From Saccharomyces paradoxus (Eukaryota; Ascomycota; Saccharomycetes; Saccharomycetales; Saccharomycetaceae), in the NCBI RefSeq assembly GCF_002079055.1, contig NC_047490.1, positions 496,001 through 560,000 of the forward strand: DNA of 64,000 nucleotides, given 5' to 3'. Positions within the stretch are counted from its first letter, which is position 1; the number at the start of each line of letters is the position of its first letter. A program made the translations under genes and the position numbers. Below are positions 44,787 through 55,086 of this stretch, piece by piece. Below the pieces are notes generated by a model. That model was not told the DNA's origin. It worked only from the letters and a program-made list of their open reading frames with translations, and searched no databases.

Positions 44787-46694
44787 ATGAGTTCACAGAA
44801 GGCGAATAAAATGACTAGAGCACTAAAGAAAAATGATCTTTATATTTTTGATTTGTCTGAGCAACTTCTGAATTCATTGAATTTGATGAGCTTCGACTCC
44901 ACGCTGCGAGAAATTGAGGTAGATAACAGTTCTCATAATGATGGGATCAAAAAGACTGAAGACGTCCAAGTATCAAGAAAGAAGTCCACATCAAATTCTA
45001 TGCGTTGTAGTGTTTGTCAAATGGACTTTCATACCAGAGATGAACAAAAGGCCCACTACCAGACTGATTACCATTTGATGAATGTTAAGCGTAATCTTCG
45101 GGGGCTGGGTATCCTTTCCGTCGAAGAATTTGATGAGCTGATTTCTAAGCAGCGTGACATTAAGTCTGAAGATGAAAATTCTGACAGCGAGCAAATTTCT
45201 AGTGACCATGAAGAAAGCGAGGAAGCCAGCGATCGAGATCCGGACCTACCAGTTAATAGCTATATGGAAAGTATAATCGAAAATGATTTGCAGAGATTAG
45301 GGATCCAAGAAGATGAATCAAATTTTGTTAGCCATATTAATACACAGTCGCCCTACATTTACTTCAAGTCGAAGTTTCTTCAAAAGGATGAAGTCCTGGG
45401 GATTTATAAATCTGTGGTCAGTAAAAGATTTCTTTCCAAGCCACATGAAGCTTTGACTTTTTGGAATTCGCAAGAAAATCCAATGATGGCCATTTCAGCT
45501 CTTTTTATGGTAGGAGGTGGACATTTTGCGGGAGCAATTGTTTCTCATCAAAGACTCAATATCAAGGGGAACGCGCACAAGAAGGACGAAACCTTATTTG
45601 AACAAGCGGTCAATTTCTTAGAGCACAAGACGTTTCATAGATATACTACCAGAAGGAAGCAAGGTGGTTCCCAGTCAGCAATGGACAATGCAAAGGGAAA
45701 AGCTAATTCTGCCGGTTCAGCACTTCGTAGGTACAATGAAAGCGCTTTAAAAACAGATATACAGGGTGTATTGAGAGATTGGGAACCTTACCTCTCAAAA
45801 TGTGATAACATTTTTATTCGAGCTCGTAATGTCAGTGATAGAAAAATATTTACAGATAATACTATTTTGAACAAGGATGATGAAAGGATAAAGAGCTTTC
45901 CTTTTACTACCAGCAGGCCCACTGTGTTGGAGTTGAAGAGGGCATGGTGTGAACTTTCCTATCTGAAAATTTTACCTAGGCCTGAGCCCGTGGCAATAAA
46001 GGAAACAGTACAAAAGTTAGAACTGTCAAACAAAAAGGAGGGACTTGAAGAAAAACAAGAACTATCACCGGAAGAGATCCAAACAGAAGAACTCATTTCT
46101 CTGGTGAAGAAAGGAAGGGCACCTTTATTGATATCCTTTATAAAAAAGAATAAGCTTGATGGAAACTTTCGGTTGAAGCCTGATAGTAAGTATTCTGTAA
46201 CTCCAACCATGCTACATTACGCATCACAGCAAGGGATGAGACAAATGGTGTTAATACTGCTCTCAAATATCAAGTGCGATCCAACGATCAAAAACAGACT
46301 AGGAAGGACTGCGTGGGATTTGACTAGAAATGACGACGTAAAACACGCATTCCAAATTGCAAGGCACAATTTGGGTGAGTCATTCACTGATTGGGATGAA
46401 TCTCATATTGGTCAGCCATTGAACAGAGAACAAGTTGATGAAATCAATGAAAAAAAAAAAGCGACAGAGAATGAAAGAACAGAAAAATTGATTAAAATGG
46501 AATTAGAAGCAGCCAAAGAAAGACAAAGATCTATTAAAGATGCAGAAAGGGGACCAGGCAAAAAGTTGACCAATATTCCATCAGTCCAACAACAAAATTT
46601 GAATTCTTTGACCGATGAACAGAGGCGTAGATTGATGAGAGAACAAAGGGCTAGAGCCGCAGAGAAGAGGATGAACAAGAGTACTGAGAAATAG
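44787..46694 (+). CDS. VMS1: VMS1 (YDR049W), ribosome quality-control peptidyl-tRNA cleavage factor
   Basis: The 635-residue protein releases stalled nascent chains from 60S subunits in ribosome-associated quality control, works with Cdc48, and moves to stressed mitochondria. A C2H2-type finger uses Cys74, Cys77, His90 and His96. The VLRF1 release domain follows at about 185-370, with [10 protein letters not shown] at 243-252 and the GSQ motif whose Gln296 should be the catalytic residue (Q295 in S. cerevisiae). Ankyrin-like repeats lie at about 450-510, then a coiled coil and the basic Cdc48-binding (VIM) tail near the end. I chose the ATG at 44787 (MSSQKANKM) to match the known N-terminus. 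Confidence 0.93.
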   Translation: MSSQKANKMTRALKKNDLYIFDLSEQLLNSLNLMSFDSTLREIEVDNSSHNDGIKKTEDVQVSRKKSTSNSMRCSVCQMDFHTRDEQKAHYQTDYHLMNVKRNLRGLGILSVEEFDELISKQRDIKSEDENSDSEQISSDHEESEEASDRDPDLPVNSYMESIIENDLQRLGIQEDESNFVSHINTQSPYIYFKSKFLQKDEVLGIYKSVVSKRFLSKPHEALTFWNSQENPMMAISALFMVGGGHFAGAIVSHQRLNIKGNAHKKDETLFEQAVNFLEHKTFHRYTTRRKQGGSQSAMDNAKGKANSAGSALRRYNESALKTDIQGVLRDWEPYLSKCDNIFIRARNVSDRKIFTDNTILNKDDERIKSFPFTTSRPTVLELKRAWCELSYLKILPRPEPVAIKETVQKLELSNKKEGLEEKQELSPEEIQTEELISLVKKGRAPLLISFIKKNKLDGNFRLKPDSKYSVTPTMLHYASQQGMRQMVLILLSNIKCDPTIKNRLGRTAWDLTRNDDVKHAFQIARHNLGESFTDWDESHIGQPLNREQVDEINEKKKATENERTEKLIKMELEAAKERQRSIKDAERGPGKKLTNIPSVQQQNLNSLTDEQRRRLMREQRARAAEKRMNKSTEK

Positions 46695-47267
46695 CTCATA
46701 TTCATCCTTTTAACGGTTTTTTCTTGGCACTTGCATAAATTTTTTTCTCATTCATGGACGTAGTATTTGCATTTAATACTAATAAATGAAAAGTAATATC
46801 AAAATATAGTACTTAAAATTTATATTTTCATACATGAATGTTGTTGTTTTTTTTTTTTGGACAATTTTTACTCTTTTACAGAACTATTGGTATTGGGACA
46901 GAAAAAATTCCCGATGGTAAAAATAACACTTGCGATGAAAAAACATAAAATACTACTACACAGCTTTTGACGCGTTTCCGAGAAACCTCTATATAGATCG
47001 TATACAGCTTACATGAAACTGGAGGTTAGAAAACTCTTTCGTCAACACAGAAGTTCAACCATTGCAAGCCTTCTTTTATTCTTTCAGAAAGACTACCAAT
47101 TGTCTTTATTGCATCACTTATAAATCCTACAAGAGATCTCACAAAAAATTAAAACGCTCAGAACGAAAAAAAATAGAATAAAAAAGCTTTCCGTAGTCAT
47201 CAATTTATTTTACATAACACTAGATATAAAGAAAAGAAGATAATATTTTTATGTAAATATATTAAAC
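46695..47267. other. VMS1-TPI1 convergent region with a candidate replication origin
   Basis: A 573-bp gap between convergent genes, very AT-rich, with T runs. It contains a perfect ARS consensus at 46818-46828 (listed separately). Otherwise it holds the two 3' ends. Confidence 0.5.
46818..46828 (+). other. Candidate ARS consensus sequence (likely ARS421 counterpart)
   Basis: ATTTATATTTT matches WTTTAYRTTTW at all 11 positions and sits in AT-rich DNA between convergent genes, a common origin setting. I recall an S. cerevisiae origin (ARS421) in this intergenic gap. Activity is not shown by sequence alone. Confidence 0.45.
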
Positions 47268-48014
47268 TTAGTTTCTAGAGTTGATGATATCAACAAATTC
47301 TGGCTTCAAAGAAGCACCACCGACCAAGAAACCATCGACATCAGCCTTGTCCTTGAAGGTAACGGCGTTGCTACCGTTAGCGGAACCACCGTATAGGATT
47401 CTCAATTCGCTGGCAGCCTTGTCACCCAACTTGGAAGCCAAGAACTTTCTGATGGAAGCGTGAATGTCTTGAGCATCTTCTGGAGTAGCAGCCAAACCGC
47501 TACCAATGGCCCAGACTGGTTCGTAAGCGACAACGACGTTAGTCCAGTCCTTAACTTCTTCCAAGACAGCGTTCAATTGTCTTTCGACAACATCCAAAGT
47601 CTTACCGGCCTTCTTTTCTTCCAAAGTTTCACCGATACACAAGATGACACCGACACCTTGACCTAGAGCGAACTTAGTTTTGTCAGCAACAAACTTGTCG
47701 TCTTCGTGGAAGTAAGATCTTCTTTCAGAGTGACCCAAAATAACCCACTTAGCACCAACATCCTTGATTTGGTCAACGGAGTTTTCACCAGTGAAAGCAC
47801 CAGAAGCCTTCAAGTAGGCGTTTTGAGCACCGACAGTGACTTGTGGCTTCTTAACCAAAGAGACAGAGTAGTCCAAGTAGGTAGCTGGAGGACAGATAAC
47901 AACTTCGACGTTTTCTGGGATAGAAGCAGTGTTCAATCTTTCAACAATTTCCTTAATGGATTGTTTGGAACCGTTCAATTTAAAGTTACCACCGACAAAG
48001 AAAGTTCTGGCCAT
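47268..48014 (-). CDS. TPI1: TPI1 (YDR050C), triosephosphate isomerase
   Basis: The 248-residue glycolytic enzyme interconverts dihydroxyacetone phosphate and glyceraldehyde 3-phosphate in the cytosol. The catalytic residues are all present: Lys12 in GGNFKLNGS, His95 in ILGHSERR and Glu165 in [13 protein letters not shown], followed by the phosphate-gripping loop and [10 protein letters not shown]. Codon bias is extreme (TTG, GGT, GCC, AAG), as for a very highly expressed gene. Compared with S288C from memory I see two conservative changes (Val for Ile near 110 and Ser for Thr in the AIGTG loop). Reb1 and Gcr1 sites lie upstream. Confidence 0.98.
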   Translation of the reverse strand: MARTFFVGGNFKLNGSKQSIKEIVERLNTASIPENVEVVICPPATYLDYSVSLVKKPQVTVGAQNAYLKASGAFTGENSVDQIKDVGAKWVILGHSERRSYFHEDDKFVADKTKFALGQGVGVILCIGETLEEKKAGKTLDVVERQLNAVLEEVKDWTNVVVAYEPVWAIGSGLAATPEDAQDIHASIRKFLASKLGDKAASELRILYGGSANGSNAVTFKDKADVDGFLVGGASLKPEFVDIINSRN

Positions 48015-48604
48015 TTTTAGTTTATGTATGTATTTTTTGTAGTTGTATATCTAAGCAAGAAAAAGGAATAGAAACAAAAAAAGTAAAAAGAATTGGTTCA
48101 TAAGTAAAAGAGAAAAATATCTACATAAGAAAGGAAACGATAAATTTAGCAGATTCATTAAGCTCCTAAATTACGTTGCCCTTTATATTCTCTGTTACAG
48201 CAGCCGAGCCAAATGTATATAGGCTCCGTTGCATTAACGTGCGTAGCAAACCACCTGTCAGTTTCAACCGAGGTGGCATCCGAGAGAATTGTGTGATTGC
48301 TTTAATTAATTTCGGAGAATCTCACATGCTACTGAAGAATAAAAACTGGATGCCGGAACAGAGGTGTCCCGGTGTAGCGTCAATAGAGGAAGCCGAAAAG
48401 TCTTAGAACGGGTAATCCACCGCACCCTGATGGTTTCCTAGGTGGCCTCTCGAAAGAAGTAAGTAGGGTGATGCCGCTGAAGTGACTGAATGTATTAAGG
48501 TCCTCACAGATGTAAATCCTGCCTAAAAGACTAATGTAGGGTTATCATAACTCAAAAAAAAAGTCTAGTTTTCTAAGTAAATTAAATATTCAAAATCTTT
48601 GATT
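48015..48604. promoter_or_regulatory. TPI1 promoter and DET1 3' region
   Basis: A 590-bp region upstream of TPI1. A Reb1 site (TTACCCG on the minus strand) is at 48409-48415, about 395-401 bp upstream of the ATG. A Gcr1 core (CTTCC on the minus strand) is at 48388-48392. These positions closely match the upstream activating sequence known for S. cerevisiae TPI1. A GC-richer segment between them may hold a Rap1 site. A 76-codon plus frame at 48176-48406 is rejected. Confidence 0.65.
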
Positions 48605-49609
48605 TTATGTAGTCAGGTCTCCCTCACAATCGGTCCATTTGGGCAACACGGTCTTCAAGACGTATCTATTGATGGATTCGTCCAGTTCCATCACCATTAC
48701 GCTCCCGTTGGGAACATTAGTGAACGATTCAAATTCTTCATATGTCCATCTAAACCACTTCATCAGGAAAACTCTGGAATAAATACCATGTGTAACAAGG
48801 ACGACGACATCTCTGGGCCTTCTCTCTTGTCTATCATGGAAATGCCTAAATAGAGTCTCTTGAAAACTGGCAACTCTGTCATATACATCTGCCGCGCTTT
48901 CTCCATGAGGGAATCTGAAGAAGAAATGACCATAGGTAGATCTCTTCTTCATAACATCCTGCATGCTGTTGATTTTTTGGAAATTACCAAAATCTTGTTC
49001 CCTTATTCTTGGCTCATCCTTAACACGATATTGCAGATAACATTTTCCAGGCTCCCCTTCACAAATATTATCTTCATTATTTTCGTAAACGCCACCAGTA
49101 TTATTAAGTCCTCTCGGCCAAAATGCGTGTTTTTGTTTACCGCAGGGGTCATACCTCATATCTTCGCAGATACGCACACCACTGTTTAATTCGTTATATT
49201 CATCGATGACGTCCAAAATACCCTTCAACGTTTCCCTCGCTCTTCTATAGGGTGATGTATAAAAAACTATATTTGTATCCTTTTCTCTACTCAGCCTGGT
49301 ATAGTCCTTCAACGGTAAAGTTCTCCTGCTGCTTTCATCTTTAATATATTTCTTAGCCAAATCTTCCACCAAGTTGTGATCGTCTACGTTTAATACACGT
49401 AATAAGTCAATACCTGCTTGTCTAGCTTGAATTTGACCTGTTTTCGTCAAAGAAATCAGATGGTTAGGGATATAACCGTTAACCTCCTTGTTTTTATTTG
49501 ATTCGCTTTCCCCATGCCTTATTAGTACAATTAACCTAGGCCTGGCATTCGTGAAAAAGCTCCGACTGCCGGCAACATCTTCACTAACATGGACATTCTC
49601 CTCACACAT
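48605..49609 (-). CDS. DET1: DET1 (YDR051C), histidine-phosphatase-superfamily protein
   Basis: The 334-residue protein carries the phosphoglycerate-mutase/acid-phosphatase motif LIRHGESESNKN with the nucleophile His32. The second signature is around FRFPHGESAADVYDRV, and a catalytic histidine lies in VVLVTHGIYSRVF. The S. cerevisiae protein is an acid phosphatase reported to affect sterol transport between the plasma membrane and ER. It is not expected to be a glycolytic mutase. No membrane segment or signal peptide is visible. Confidence 0.9.
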   Translation of the reverse strand: MCEENVHVSEDVAGSRSFFTNARPRLIVLIRHGESESNKNKEVNGYIPNHLISLTKTGQIQARQAGIDLLRVLNVDDHNLVEDLAKKYIKDESSRRTLPLKDYTRLSREKDTNIVFYTSPYRRARETLKGILDVIDEYNELNSGVRICEDMRYDPCGKQKHAFWPRGLNNTGGVYENNEDNICEGEPGKCYLQYRVKDEPRIREQDFGNFQKINSMQDVMKKRSTYGHFFFRFPHGESAADVYDRVASFQETLFRHFHDRQERRPRDVVVLVTHGIYSRVFLMKWFRWTYEEFESFTNVPNGSVMVMELDESINRYVLKTVLPKWTDCEGDLTT

Positions 49610-50064
49610 TTCTTATTCTAGTATTTCTGGGTTATTCGAATGGGATGCAGTATTATAGCTCTCATATGTCAAATCATGACTACAAGCAGCAACCAATGCA
49701 GTTGAGAAGCTGCTTTATTTTTTTTATTCCTCGCGGCCTCTGCAGGATATCGGGTAGAAATGAAAAACTATAACATTTAACCGCGGTGGGTACGGGATCA
49801 TTATTTGTTTAGGACAGGCTATGACTATGAACGGTAATAATCTAGATGATAATATATATATGTATATATATATGCAATTAATAATATGTAGACGAGTAAA
49901 TATGAGGGAAATCAATAGCAAGAAAGTAATAAGGGTTAATTTGAACGACAAAGTGATTCAAAAACCTTTCCTTTGATAGCTTTTTTGCTTCCAGCAACAG
50001 TGAAAGCAGACCAATACTTATTTCAATTTATCACTAAAAGTTGCTACGCTTTCTATCGTTTCCC
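49610..50064. promoter_or_regulatory. DET1 promoter and DBF4 3' region
   Basis: A 455-bp gap between two minus-strand genes. It contains an AT dinucleotide tract at 49851-49873. A 75-codon minus frame across it is low-complexity and rejected. Confidence 0.4.
49851..49873. repeat. AT microsatellite
   Basis: Two runs of alternating A and T separated by one G (ATATATATATG then TATATATATATG), probably length-variable. Confidence 0.75.
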
Positions 50065-52167
50065 CTATATTTGAAATCTGAGATTTTCAATTAACGAGTC
50101 AATAGCCTCAAAATTCAAATCATTTTCAGCAAAAGACAGATGTTTCTCAGAAACTATGTGTTGTTCCAAAGATTCGTATTTTACACGACAATTTTCACAG
50201 TATCCGGAATTTTTTACCGTCTCTTTCTTCACCGGCTGTGCTGTCTGTGCATTAGGATGTAAGGTGACGTTTGTGGAAGTTGTTTTCTTCGATGCTGTTG
50301 GAGATTCTGTGGTTGTCTTGATGTCATTATTAAATCTTGAGTCTGCAGATACAGATTTGATAGCAACCTTTGGGAAATTCTGGAGCCTGCTGTTAGTTTC
50401 CAGATGTATAGCATTATTTTTTCCCGTCTCTCTTGAGAGGGCTTCGTCTTTTTTCAAAGCATCAACATCAAACCTGTGCTTATCTTCTCTTGATGTTTCA
50501 GCAGCAGTTGTTATAGCGGCTGTATAATTTTTGTTATTGCCGTTTGTTTGCTTTACTCCCAACTTTCTATCAACCATTAGTCTACTTAATGACTTCATGT
50601 TCTTGCTCATGACGCTTGCTCTTGTTGGACCCAAACCATTACCAAAAGAGGTTGCTACATCATTAGACTGGTGAGCACCACTTGCTTTGATTTCAAATGG
50701 TTGACGTGATTTTGTTTTCAAAGTGCATAAATCATCCGGTACTTCCTCAGTTTCTTGTCTCGTAAAAGTGGCTAATACTGGATGGTTTAGTTTCGGTATG
50801 GTAGTCAGCTCTTTCCGCTGCGGGTACTTGTTGGATTCCTCAATTATAGATTGTTTATTTTCCTCATCTTCTTTTAACGGACGCCTTTTGGTTTCAATCT
50901 CTTTAAAAAATATACTATTTTTCTCATCGGTTTGGCCAACATGCTCATCATGAGTTTCTTGAATGGCATCGTCATCCGGCTTCTTTAATTCATTCTTCTC
51001 AAAGGTTTTTGCCTTCTCTTGCATCCATTTTTTGAAGCTCTTAGTGGAATCGTTGCATGTATGAGGTATGAATATTAGGGTTTTCGTTTGATCATTAGCT
51101 GATGATATATTCAGTAGGGTGTCAGCATGATATTGAAACAGGGCACGAAGTTGCAATGCATATTTTTTGTTTGCCTTGTCTCTCGAATATCTCTTTACCA
51201 CGCGCTTATAGGAACTTTCATCATAATTTCTATCACCTATAAAAGGGCATCTGCCAAATGAACCCATTTTCAATATTGGGTAAGGTAATTCGTCCAAGTT
51301 CGTCAATTCTTGAGGTTTCCATTCTAAAGTTATTATGGGAGCCCAGGTCTGCCATAGGTCATAAAGGTATACATGAGGATATTTGAAGTAATGAATATCA
51401 TCCCTCTTAGTTCTGGGGTCTCTATCCGTTGGTCCATATAATTTTTCATTGTGTAGGAGATTGGACAATGTGGGCGTAGCTAAAGAAGAAGATTTAGTCT
51501 TACTCAAATGATCCAAATCAACATCAAGATTTTTCAGAAATCTGGCAGCCTTTTCGTAACTCCAAACTTTCATATAGTTTTTTTTAGCCCTAGATAAAAT
51601 GTCAGTATCTTTTAGCAAATATATATTCTCAACAGATCTTCTTGTTATAACTATTGTAACAGTAGTGTCAAAAAATTGAGTGATTTGGGCACCCAATGTA
51701 AGAAACCCTCTTTTCAACAAATCTCTGCGTTTGTCCATCTTGGACTTGTTATATGTATTCATCTCTACGTCGTCGGTAATGTCAAAGTAGATGCGAGAGT
51801 CTCTTTTCATGATCTTTTTCCAATTCGTTTGCCATTCCAGCAATTCTTTAGGTGTAACCCTTGGCTCGACATTCTTCAGACCTGTACCCTTGCTCACTTG
51901 AACAGCACCTTCAATGGATCTGGCCCTTTCTAATTTAGCCCTTTTCTTTTCATGCAAGTGCTGTTGCTGTTGGAGCTCGAGGCGCTCAAGGGATCTTTTC
52001 TTCGGGAAGGATTCAGTGGTATTGTTATTGTTGCAATTATTGTCGTTAGAAAATACATTCAAATGGCCCGCCGCCGTAGTTGATACAGCAATCCCATTAT
52101 TATGTTTCAAGTTAGTGTCTGTTTCCTTTAATGGAGACCTTATTATCATTTTCGTTGGAGATACCAT
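50065..52167 (-). CDS. DBF4: DBF4 (YDR052C), regulatory subunit of Cdc7 kinase
   Basis: The 700-residue protein activates the Cdc7 kinase to fire replication origins (DDK complex) in the nucleus. The N-terminal BRCT-like region (motif N, about 120-220) includes RRDLLKRGFLTLGAQITQFFD. Motif M (about 260-310) includes the HYFKYPHVYLYDLWQTWAPI stretch. The C-terminal zinc finger, YCENCRVKYESLEQHIVSEKH (near residue 660), is the Cdc7-binding motif C. Early residues include RSPLKETD. The promoter contains an MCB element. Length is close to the 704 residues of S. cerevisiae. Confidence 0.94.
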   Translation of the reverse strand: MVSPTKMIIRSPLKETDTNLKHNNGIAVSTTAAGHLNVFSNDNNCNNNNTTESFPKKRSLERLELQQQQHLHEKKRAKLERARSIEGAVQVSKGTGLKNVEPRVTPKELLEWQTNWKKIMKRDSRIYFDITDDVEMNTYNKSKMDKRRDLLKRGFLTLGAQITQFFDTTVTIVITRRSVENIYLLKDTDILSRAKKNYMKVWSYEKAARFLKNLDVDLDHLSKTKSSSLATPTLSNLLHNEKLYGPTDRDPRTKRDDIHYFKYPHVYLYDLWQTWAPIITLEWKPQELTNLDELPYPILKMGSFGRCPFIGDRNYDESSYKRVVKRYSRDKANKKYALQLRALFQYHADTLLNISSANDQTKTLIFIPHTCNDSTKSFKKWMQEKAKTFEKNELKKPDDDAIQETHDEHVGQTDEKNSIFFKEIETKRRPLKEDEENKQSIIEESNKYPQRKELTTIPKLNHPVLATFTRQETEEVPDDLCTLKTKSRQPFEIKASGAHQSNDVATSFGNGLGPTRASVMSKNMKSLSRLMVDRKLGVKQTNGNNKNYTAAITTAAETSREDKHRFDVDALKKDEALSRETGKNNAIHLETNSRLQNFPKVAIKSVSADSRFNNDIKTTTESPTASKKTTSTNVTLHPNAQTAQPVKKETVKNSGYCENCRVKYESLEQHIVSEKHLSFAENDLNFEAIDSLIENLRFQI

Positions 52168-52380
52168 TCTTCTTCTTTCTGTTCTAACTATGAATCAAAA
52201 ACGGAATTTCTAAATGCCTTTCAGATTCAAACCTTGAATTGTGAAGATAACTAGCCCTGCAAGCGCAATCAGATCTAAAGGAATTTACACTTGGTTGAAT
52301 ATAGACTATACAGCTTGATTTTTATTTTCTCCTGGCCTGAGCCACTACTATTATTATCGTTATTTCTTTATTTTTTTCTT

Positions 52381-52414
52381 TTTCGCAAAGATCGATTGAG
52401 ACGCGTTTGCGAAA
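52381..52414. promoter_or_regulatory. DBF4 MCB element within an inverted repeat
   Basis: ACGCGT, the Mlu I cell-cycle box bound by MBF (Mbp1-Swi6), is at 52401-52406, about 235 bp upstream of the DBF4 start. It lies between the arms of a 9-bp inverted repeat, TTTCGCAAA (52381-52389) and TTTGCGAAA (52406-52414). The arms resemble partial Swi4 (SCB) sites. DBF4 is periodically expressed at G1/S, so the MCB is credible. Confidence 0.6.
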
Positions 52415-52540
52415 AAAAATGCCTATTTACTTTATTGCGGGTAAAATATCAAAAGAAAATTAGGCGTTAGCAAAGAACCAATGAGAAAATAAAGATAATA
52501 AGGTAATGAGGAATTAAATGCAAAGAGATATAGATATAAG

Positions 52541-52575
52541 CACGCACACACACACATATACATGTACATACATAT
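52541..52575. repeat. CA/TA-rich simple sequence
   Basis: A run of CACACACAC followed by ATATACATGTACATACATATG-like alternating purine-pyrimidine sequence. Confidence 0.6.
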
Positions 52576-52987
52576 GTATGGAGATATATATTCAAAAAAG
52601 TACAATAACTTAGAAACTATTAGTGGGGCGGATTCGGTTTTTTTTATTTCTTTCTTTTTAAAACTTTCTTAATATACACGTTTGTGGTTGTAAGGTGGTG
52701 TTAAGTAATGTAATAATATACACTCTTTTCCTTTCAATTCTTTCCTCCTTTCTCTCCTGCAGTATATTGCGAGAAGTAATATGAGATGATGAATTAATTT
52801 TTTCTAAATTTTTCTTAGACGTTTAGTTATTTCTTCTTCCCCCGTCAATCTTCGGTTTTCATGAGAAAAAATATAATATGAGCTTGATGGACAACGTATT
52901 ACGTACGTATAAATTGATTCATGATTTTGCGTTAGAGTTTTGAATATGTTTTGTTAAATTTCGTCTTTTTTTCTTACTGTTCTGTTT

Positions 52988-53881
52988 TTATATTTTCTTA
53001 GAAACTCTTTCTACGTCTTCTACGTCTTCGCTTTCATCTTCAGCCTTGTGGGGTTGTTTCCTGTCCATGACGCTGTCGTTATCTATACTATCGTCGTCAT
53101 CATCGTCATCATCTTCGAATTCGATTCTTTCATCATCGTCATCGTTGTCGTTATAGTTGTAAACGTCATCATCGCCGAACGGGATATGACTGTTTCCATC
53201 ATCATCATCGTAGTCGTCGTCTTGTAAAATGACGGATCCGTTCTCATCGTCGTCCAAATCACTGTCATACCAAAAATTATCCGCCATATCCTTATTCGAT
53301 TCTGGCTCATCTAATTTACTTTGAGATATGTACGCTGATTCAGAAGTAGGCATTATGAAACCTTTAGGGATATCTTGTTTCGATCTTTCCACCTCCATTT
53401 TGACTCTTTGCTTGTATTGTTCAGGGTTTTTTCTGTAATCAACAGCGGCATCTACATTTGCTGGAGAGTTGATGTTGGGGTCCTCTAGCAGAGATACTAT
53501 AGAAATCAAAACACTTTCCACGGTCTGCACAGGAGACCACGTTTCAGCATCAGGTTCGTCGGTCATAGGATCCCCACTTTGATGTAAAATGGAAATACAA
53601 AGCCTGCCATCCCTGTAAACGTTTGGATGGTAGATAGCCGGCGTAAATCGAAACTGTGGTGGGGAAAAGGGAAAATCTTCCGGAAATCTCATTTGAGCTT
53701 TGAAAAACCCTCCATGGTAAATGGAGTCCTCATTTAGTACCATAACACCTATATTCCAAGTGAAAATATTTGAATCATCCTCTAGTTCTATATGAAATGA
53801 GGGAATAGCCTTCTTAGGATCGGTAAGTTCTCTATATTGCCGTAACAGTAAACTGGAAGCGGTGCTTTTGCGACTACTCAT
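52988..53881 (-). CDS. CDC34: CDC34 (YDR054C), SCF ubiquitin-conjugating enzyme
   Basis: The 297-residue E2 works with SCF ligases to ubiquitinate Sic1 and other cell-cycle regulators. The UBC fold (about 8-165) has HPNVYRDGRLCISIL with the catalytic Cys95. The Cdc34-specific acidic loop follows it (HQSGDPMTDEPDAETW). The C-terminal tail (about 195-297) is very acidic with Asp runs. It is two residues longer than the 295 of S. cerevisiae because of extra Asp codons near residue 236. I set the start at 53881 (MSSRKSTASS). An in-frame ATG 45 bp upstream would add MLVHQTRKIEQYNVN and is unlikely to be the main start. Confidence 0.96.
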   Translation of the reverse strand: MSSRKSTASSLLLRQYRELTDPKKAIPSFHIELEDDSNIFTWNIGVMVLNEDSIYHGGFFKAQMRFPEDFPFSPPQFRFTPAIYHPNVYRDGRLCISILHQSGDPMTDEPDAETWSPVQTVESVLISIVSLLEDPNINSPANVDAAVDYRKNPEQYKQRVKMEVERSKQDIPKGFIMPTSESAYISQSKLDEPESNKDMADNFWYDSDLDDDENGSVILQDDDYDDDDGNSHIPFGDDDVYNYNDNDDDDERIEFEDDDDDDDDSIDNDSVMDRKQPHKAEDESEDVEDVERVSKKI

Positions 53882-54224
53882 ATTTACGTTGTATTGTTCT
53901 ATTTTCCTTGTTTGGTGTACTAACAAATAACAGTCGCTATAAGCCCTAAATAGTGAAGGGATAGGATTTCAGCGGCGGAGAGTATGAAGGAGTACTATTC
54001 GATAAAATAATAAACGCAAAGCTCTTATTTGTTTGTAATAGCAAGCTTTTGTTATCCTTCCTAACTTTAAGTTTCTGCTCTTGTTCTTTACAGATTCAAG
54101 AGGAAACCAAAAAAAATCAAAGAAAAAGAATCGAATTTTTCCCAAAATGAAAGTCTAACGAAAAAAAAGAGGAGATAGAAAATCCGAAGAACCCCAAGGG
54201 ACGGACAAACACAAGACGGTACTG

Positions 54225-54544
54225 CACGTGGATAGTTCTTTTAAGAGCAGGTTGTGATAATGAACATATACAAACCATTACTAAGAGCGTTTTATAAAAA
54301 CTTTCAAGGATAGGGTGACATATAGTACTCCCTGCTCTAACGCACATAACATATACGCTATCATAATCATGCTATTGCCACATCAAATCTCTTCTGGAGT
54401 GATCGCATTAGTAATTGCCCGCTTTTCTTTTTTCTTCCGCGGATGGGCCCCATAAATAAAAAAAACGGAAAGCGTATAAATAAAAAGGGTGGGCGGATTC
54501 CTATTATCTGGAGACCGGGTCACTTTTCACGTGATATACACGTG
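54225..54544. promoter_or_regulatory. Three CACGTG E-boxes between CDC34 and PST1
   Basis: CACGTG occurs at 54225-54230, 54528-54533 and 54539-54544, the last two separated by 5 bp. Cbf1, Pho4 and Tye7 bind this core in yeast. Which gene they control cannot be decided from sequence alone. Confidence 0.5.
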
Positions 54545-54779
54545 CCGGCTGGGCGGCTATTTTTTTTTTTCATTTCAAATATTTTGAGTCGTTTAAAAAA
54601 GCACTCCCTTGACCCGCCAACCCATTTTTGTTTTCTCTTTACGGCAAAGGCTTTTTAAATTAAGGACCGCATTTCCGTATCCCTGAGGGAAAAAAACCAA
54701 AGAAACCAAAAAAAGACCACAAAGCTGGGATATCTCAATTAGTAGAGGGCTTTTTTAGTTGTAATGGTGTTACTATTCT

Positions 54780-54789
54780 CTAAAAATAG
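54780..54789 (+). promoter_or_regulatory. PST1 Rlm1 site
   Basis: CTAAAAATAG matches the Rlm1 consensus CTA(A/T)4TAG exactly, about 300 bp upstream of the PST1 ATG. PST1 is a well-known target of the cell-wall-integrity pathway (Slt2-Rlm1). Confidence 0.7.
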
Positions 54790-55086
54790 CGTAGGCACAC
54801 TGCCCTGATTCGGACTTTGATCAGAGTTTATTACTACAAAGAGTAATGTTGAATGATTAGGCTGGGTTTTCATGGCATTAACTCTAACTAATATCATTCA
54901 CAACCGCTCAAGGATCCTTACGAGCAAACGCATACTTGTTCCTCACTTAAACATATAAATAGCACACATATTCTTCATTATTCATCTCTTGCTCTATATA
55001 GGTGAAATATAAGTTCACAGTACATCACACTGCAGTACACCTAATCCAAGAAAGGGAAGGAAAAAAAAGTTCGCTATAAATAGATC

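Larger units (their letters stand above)
52168..52987. promoter_or_regulatory. DBF4 promoter and CDC34 3' region
   Basis: An 820-bp gap. An MCB element is at 52401-52406 inside an inverted repeat (listed separately). CA/TA-rich simple sequence is at 52541-52575. The right part is the CDC34 3' end. Confidence 0.5.
53882..55086. promoter_or_regulatory. Divergent CDC34/PST1 promoter region
   Basis: A 1.2-kb divergent region. It holds three CACGTG sites (54225-54230, 54528-54533, 54539-54544) and an Rlm1 site at 54780-54789 (listed separately). Short frames at 54117-54347 and 54443-54658 are rejected. A sequence near 54724-54800 superficially resembles a tRNA D-arm but lacks a B box. Confidence 0.5.

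Noticed and set aside
51914-52213. 99-codon plus-strand frame over the start of DBF4
   Set aside because: It is antisense to DBF4 without any domain and resembles the dubious YDR053W-type call.
54724-54830. tRNA-like segment (GGGATATCTCAATTAGTAGAGG)-type D-arm
   Set aside because: There is no B box or plausible acceptor and T-arm pairing, so it is not a tRNA gene as far as I can see.
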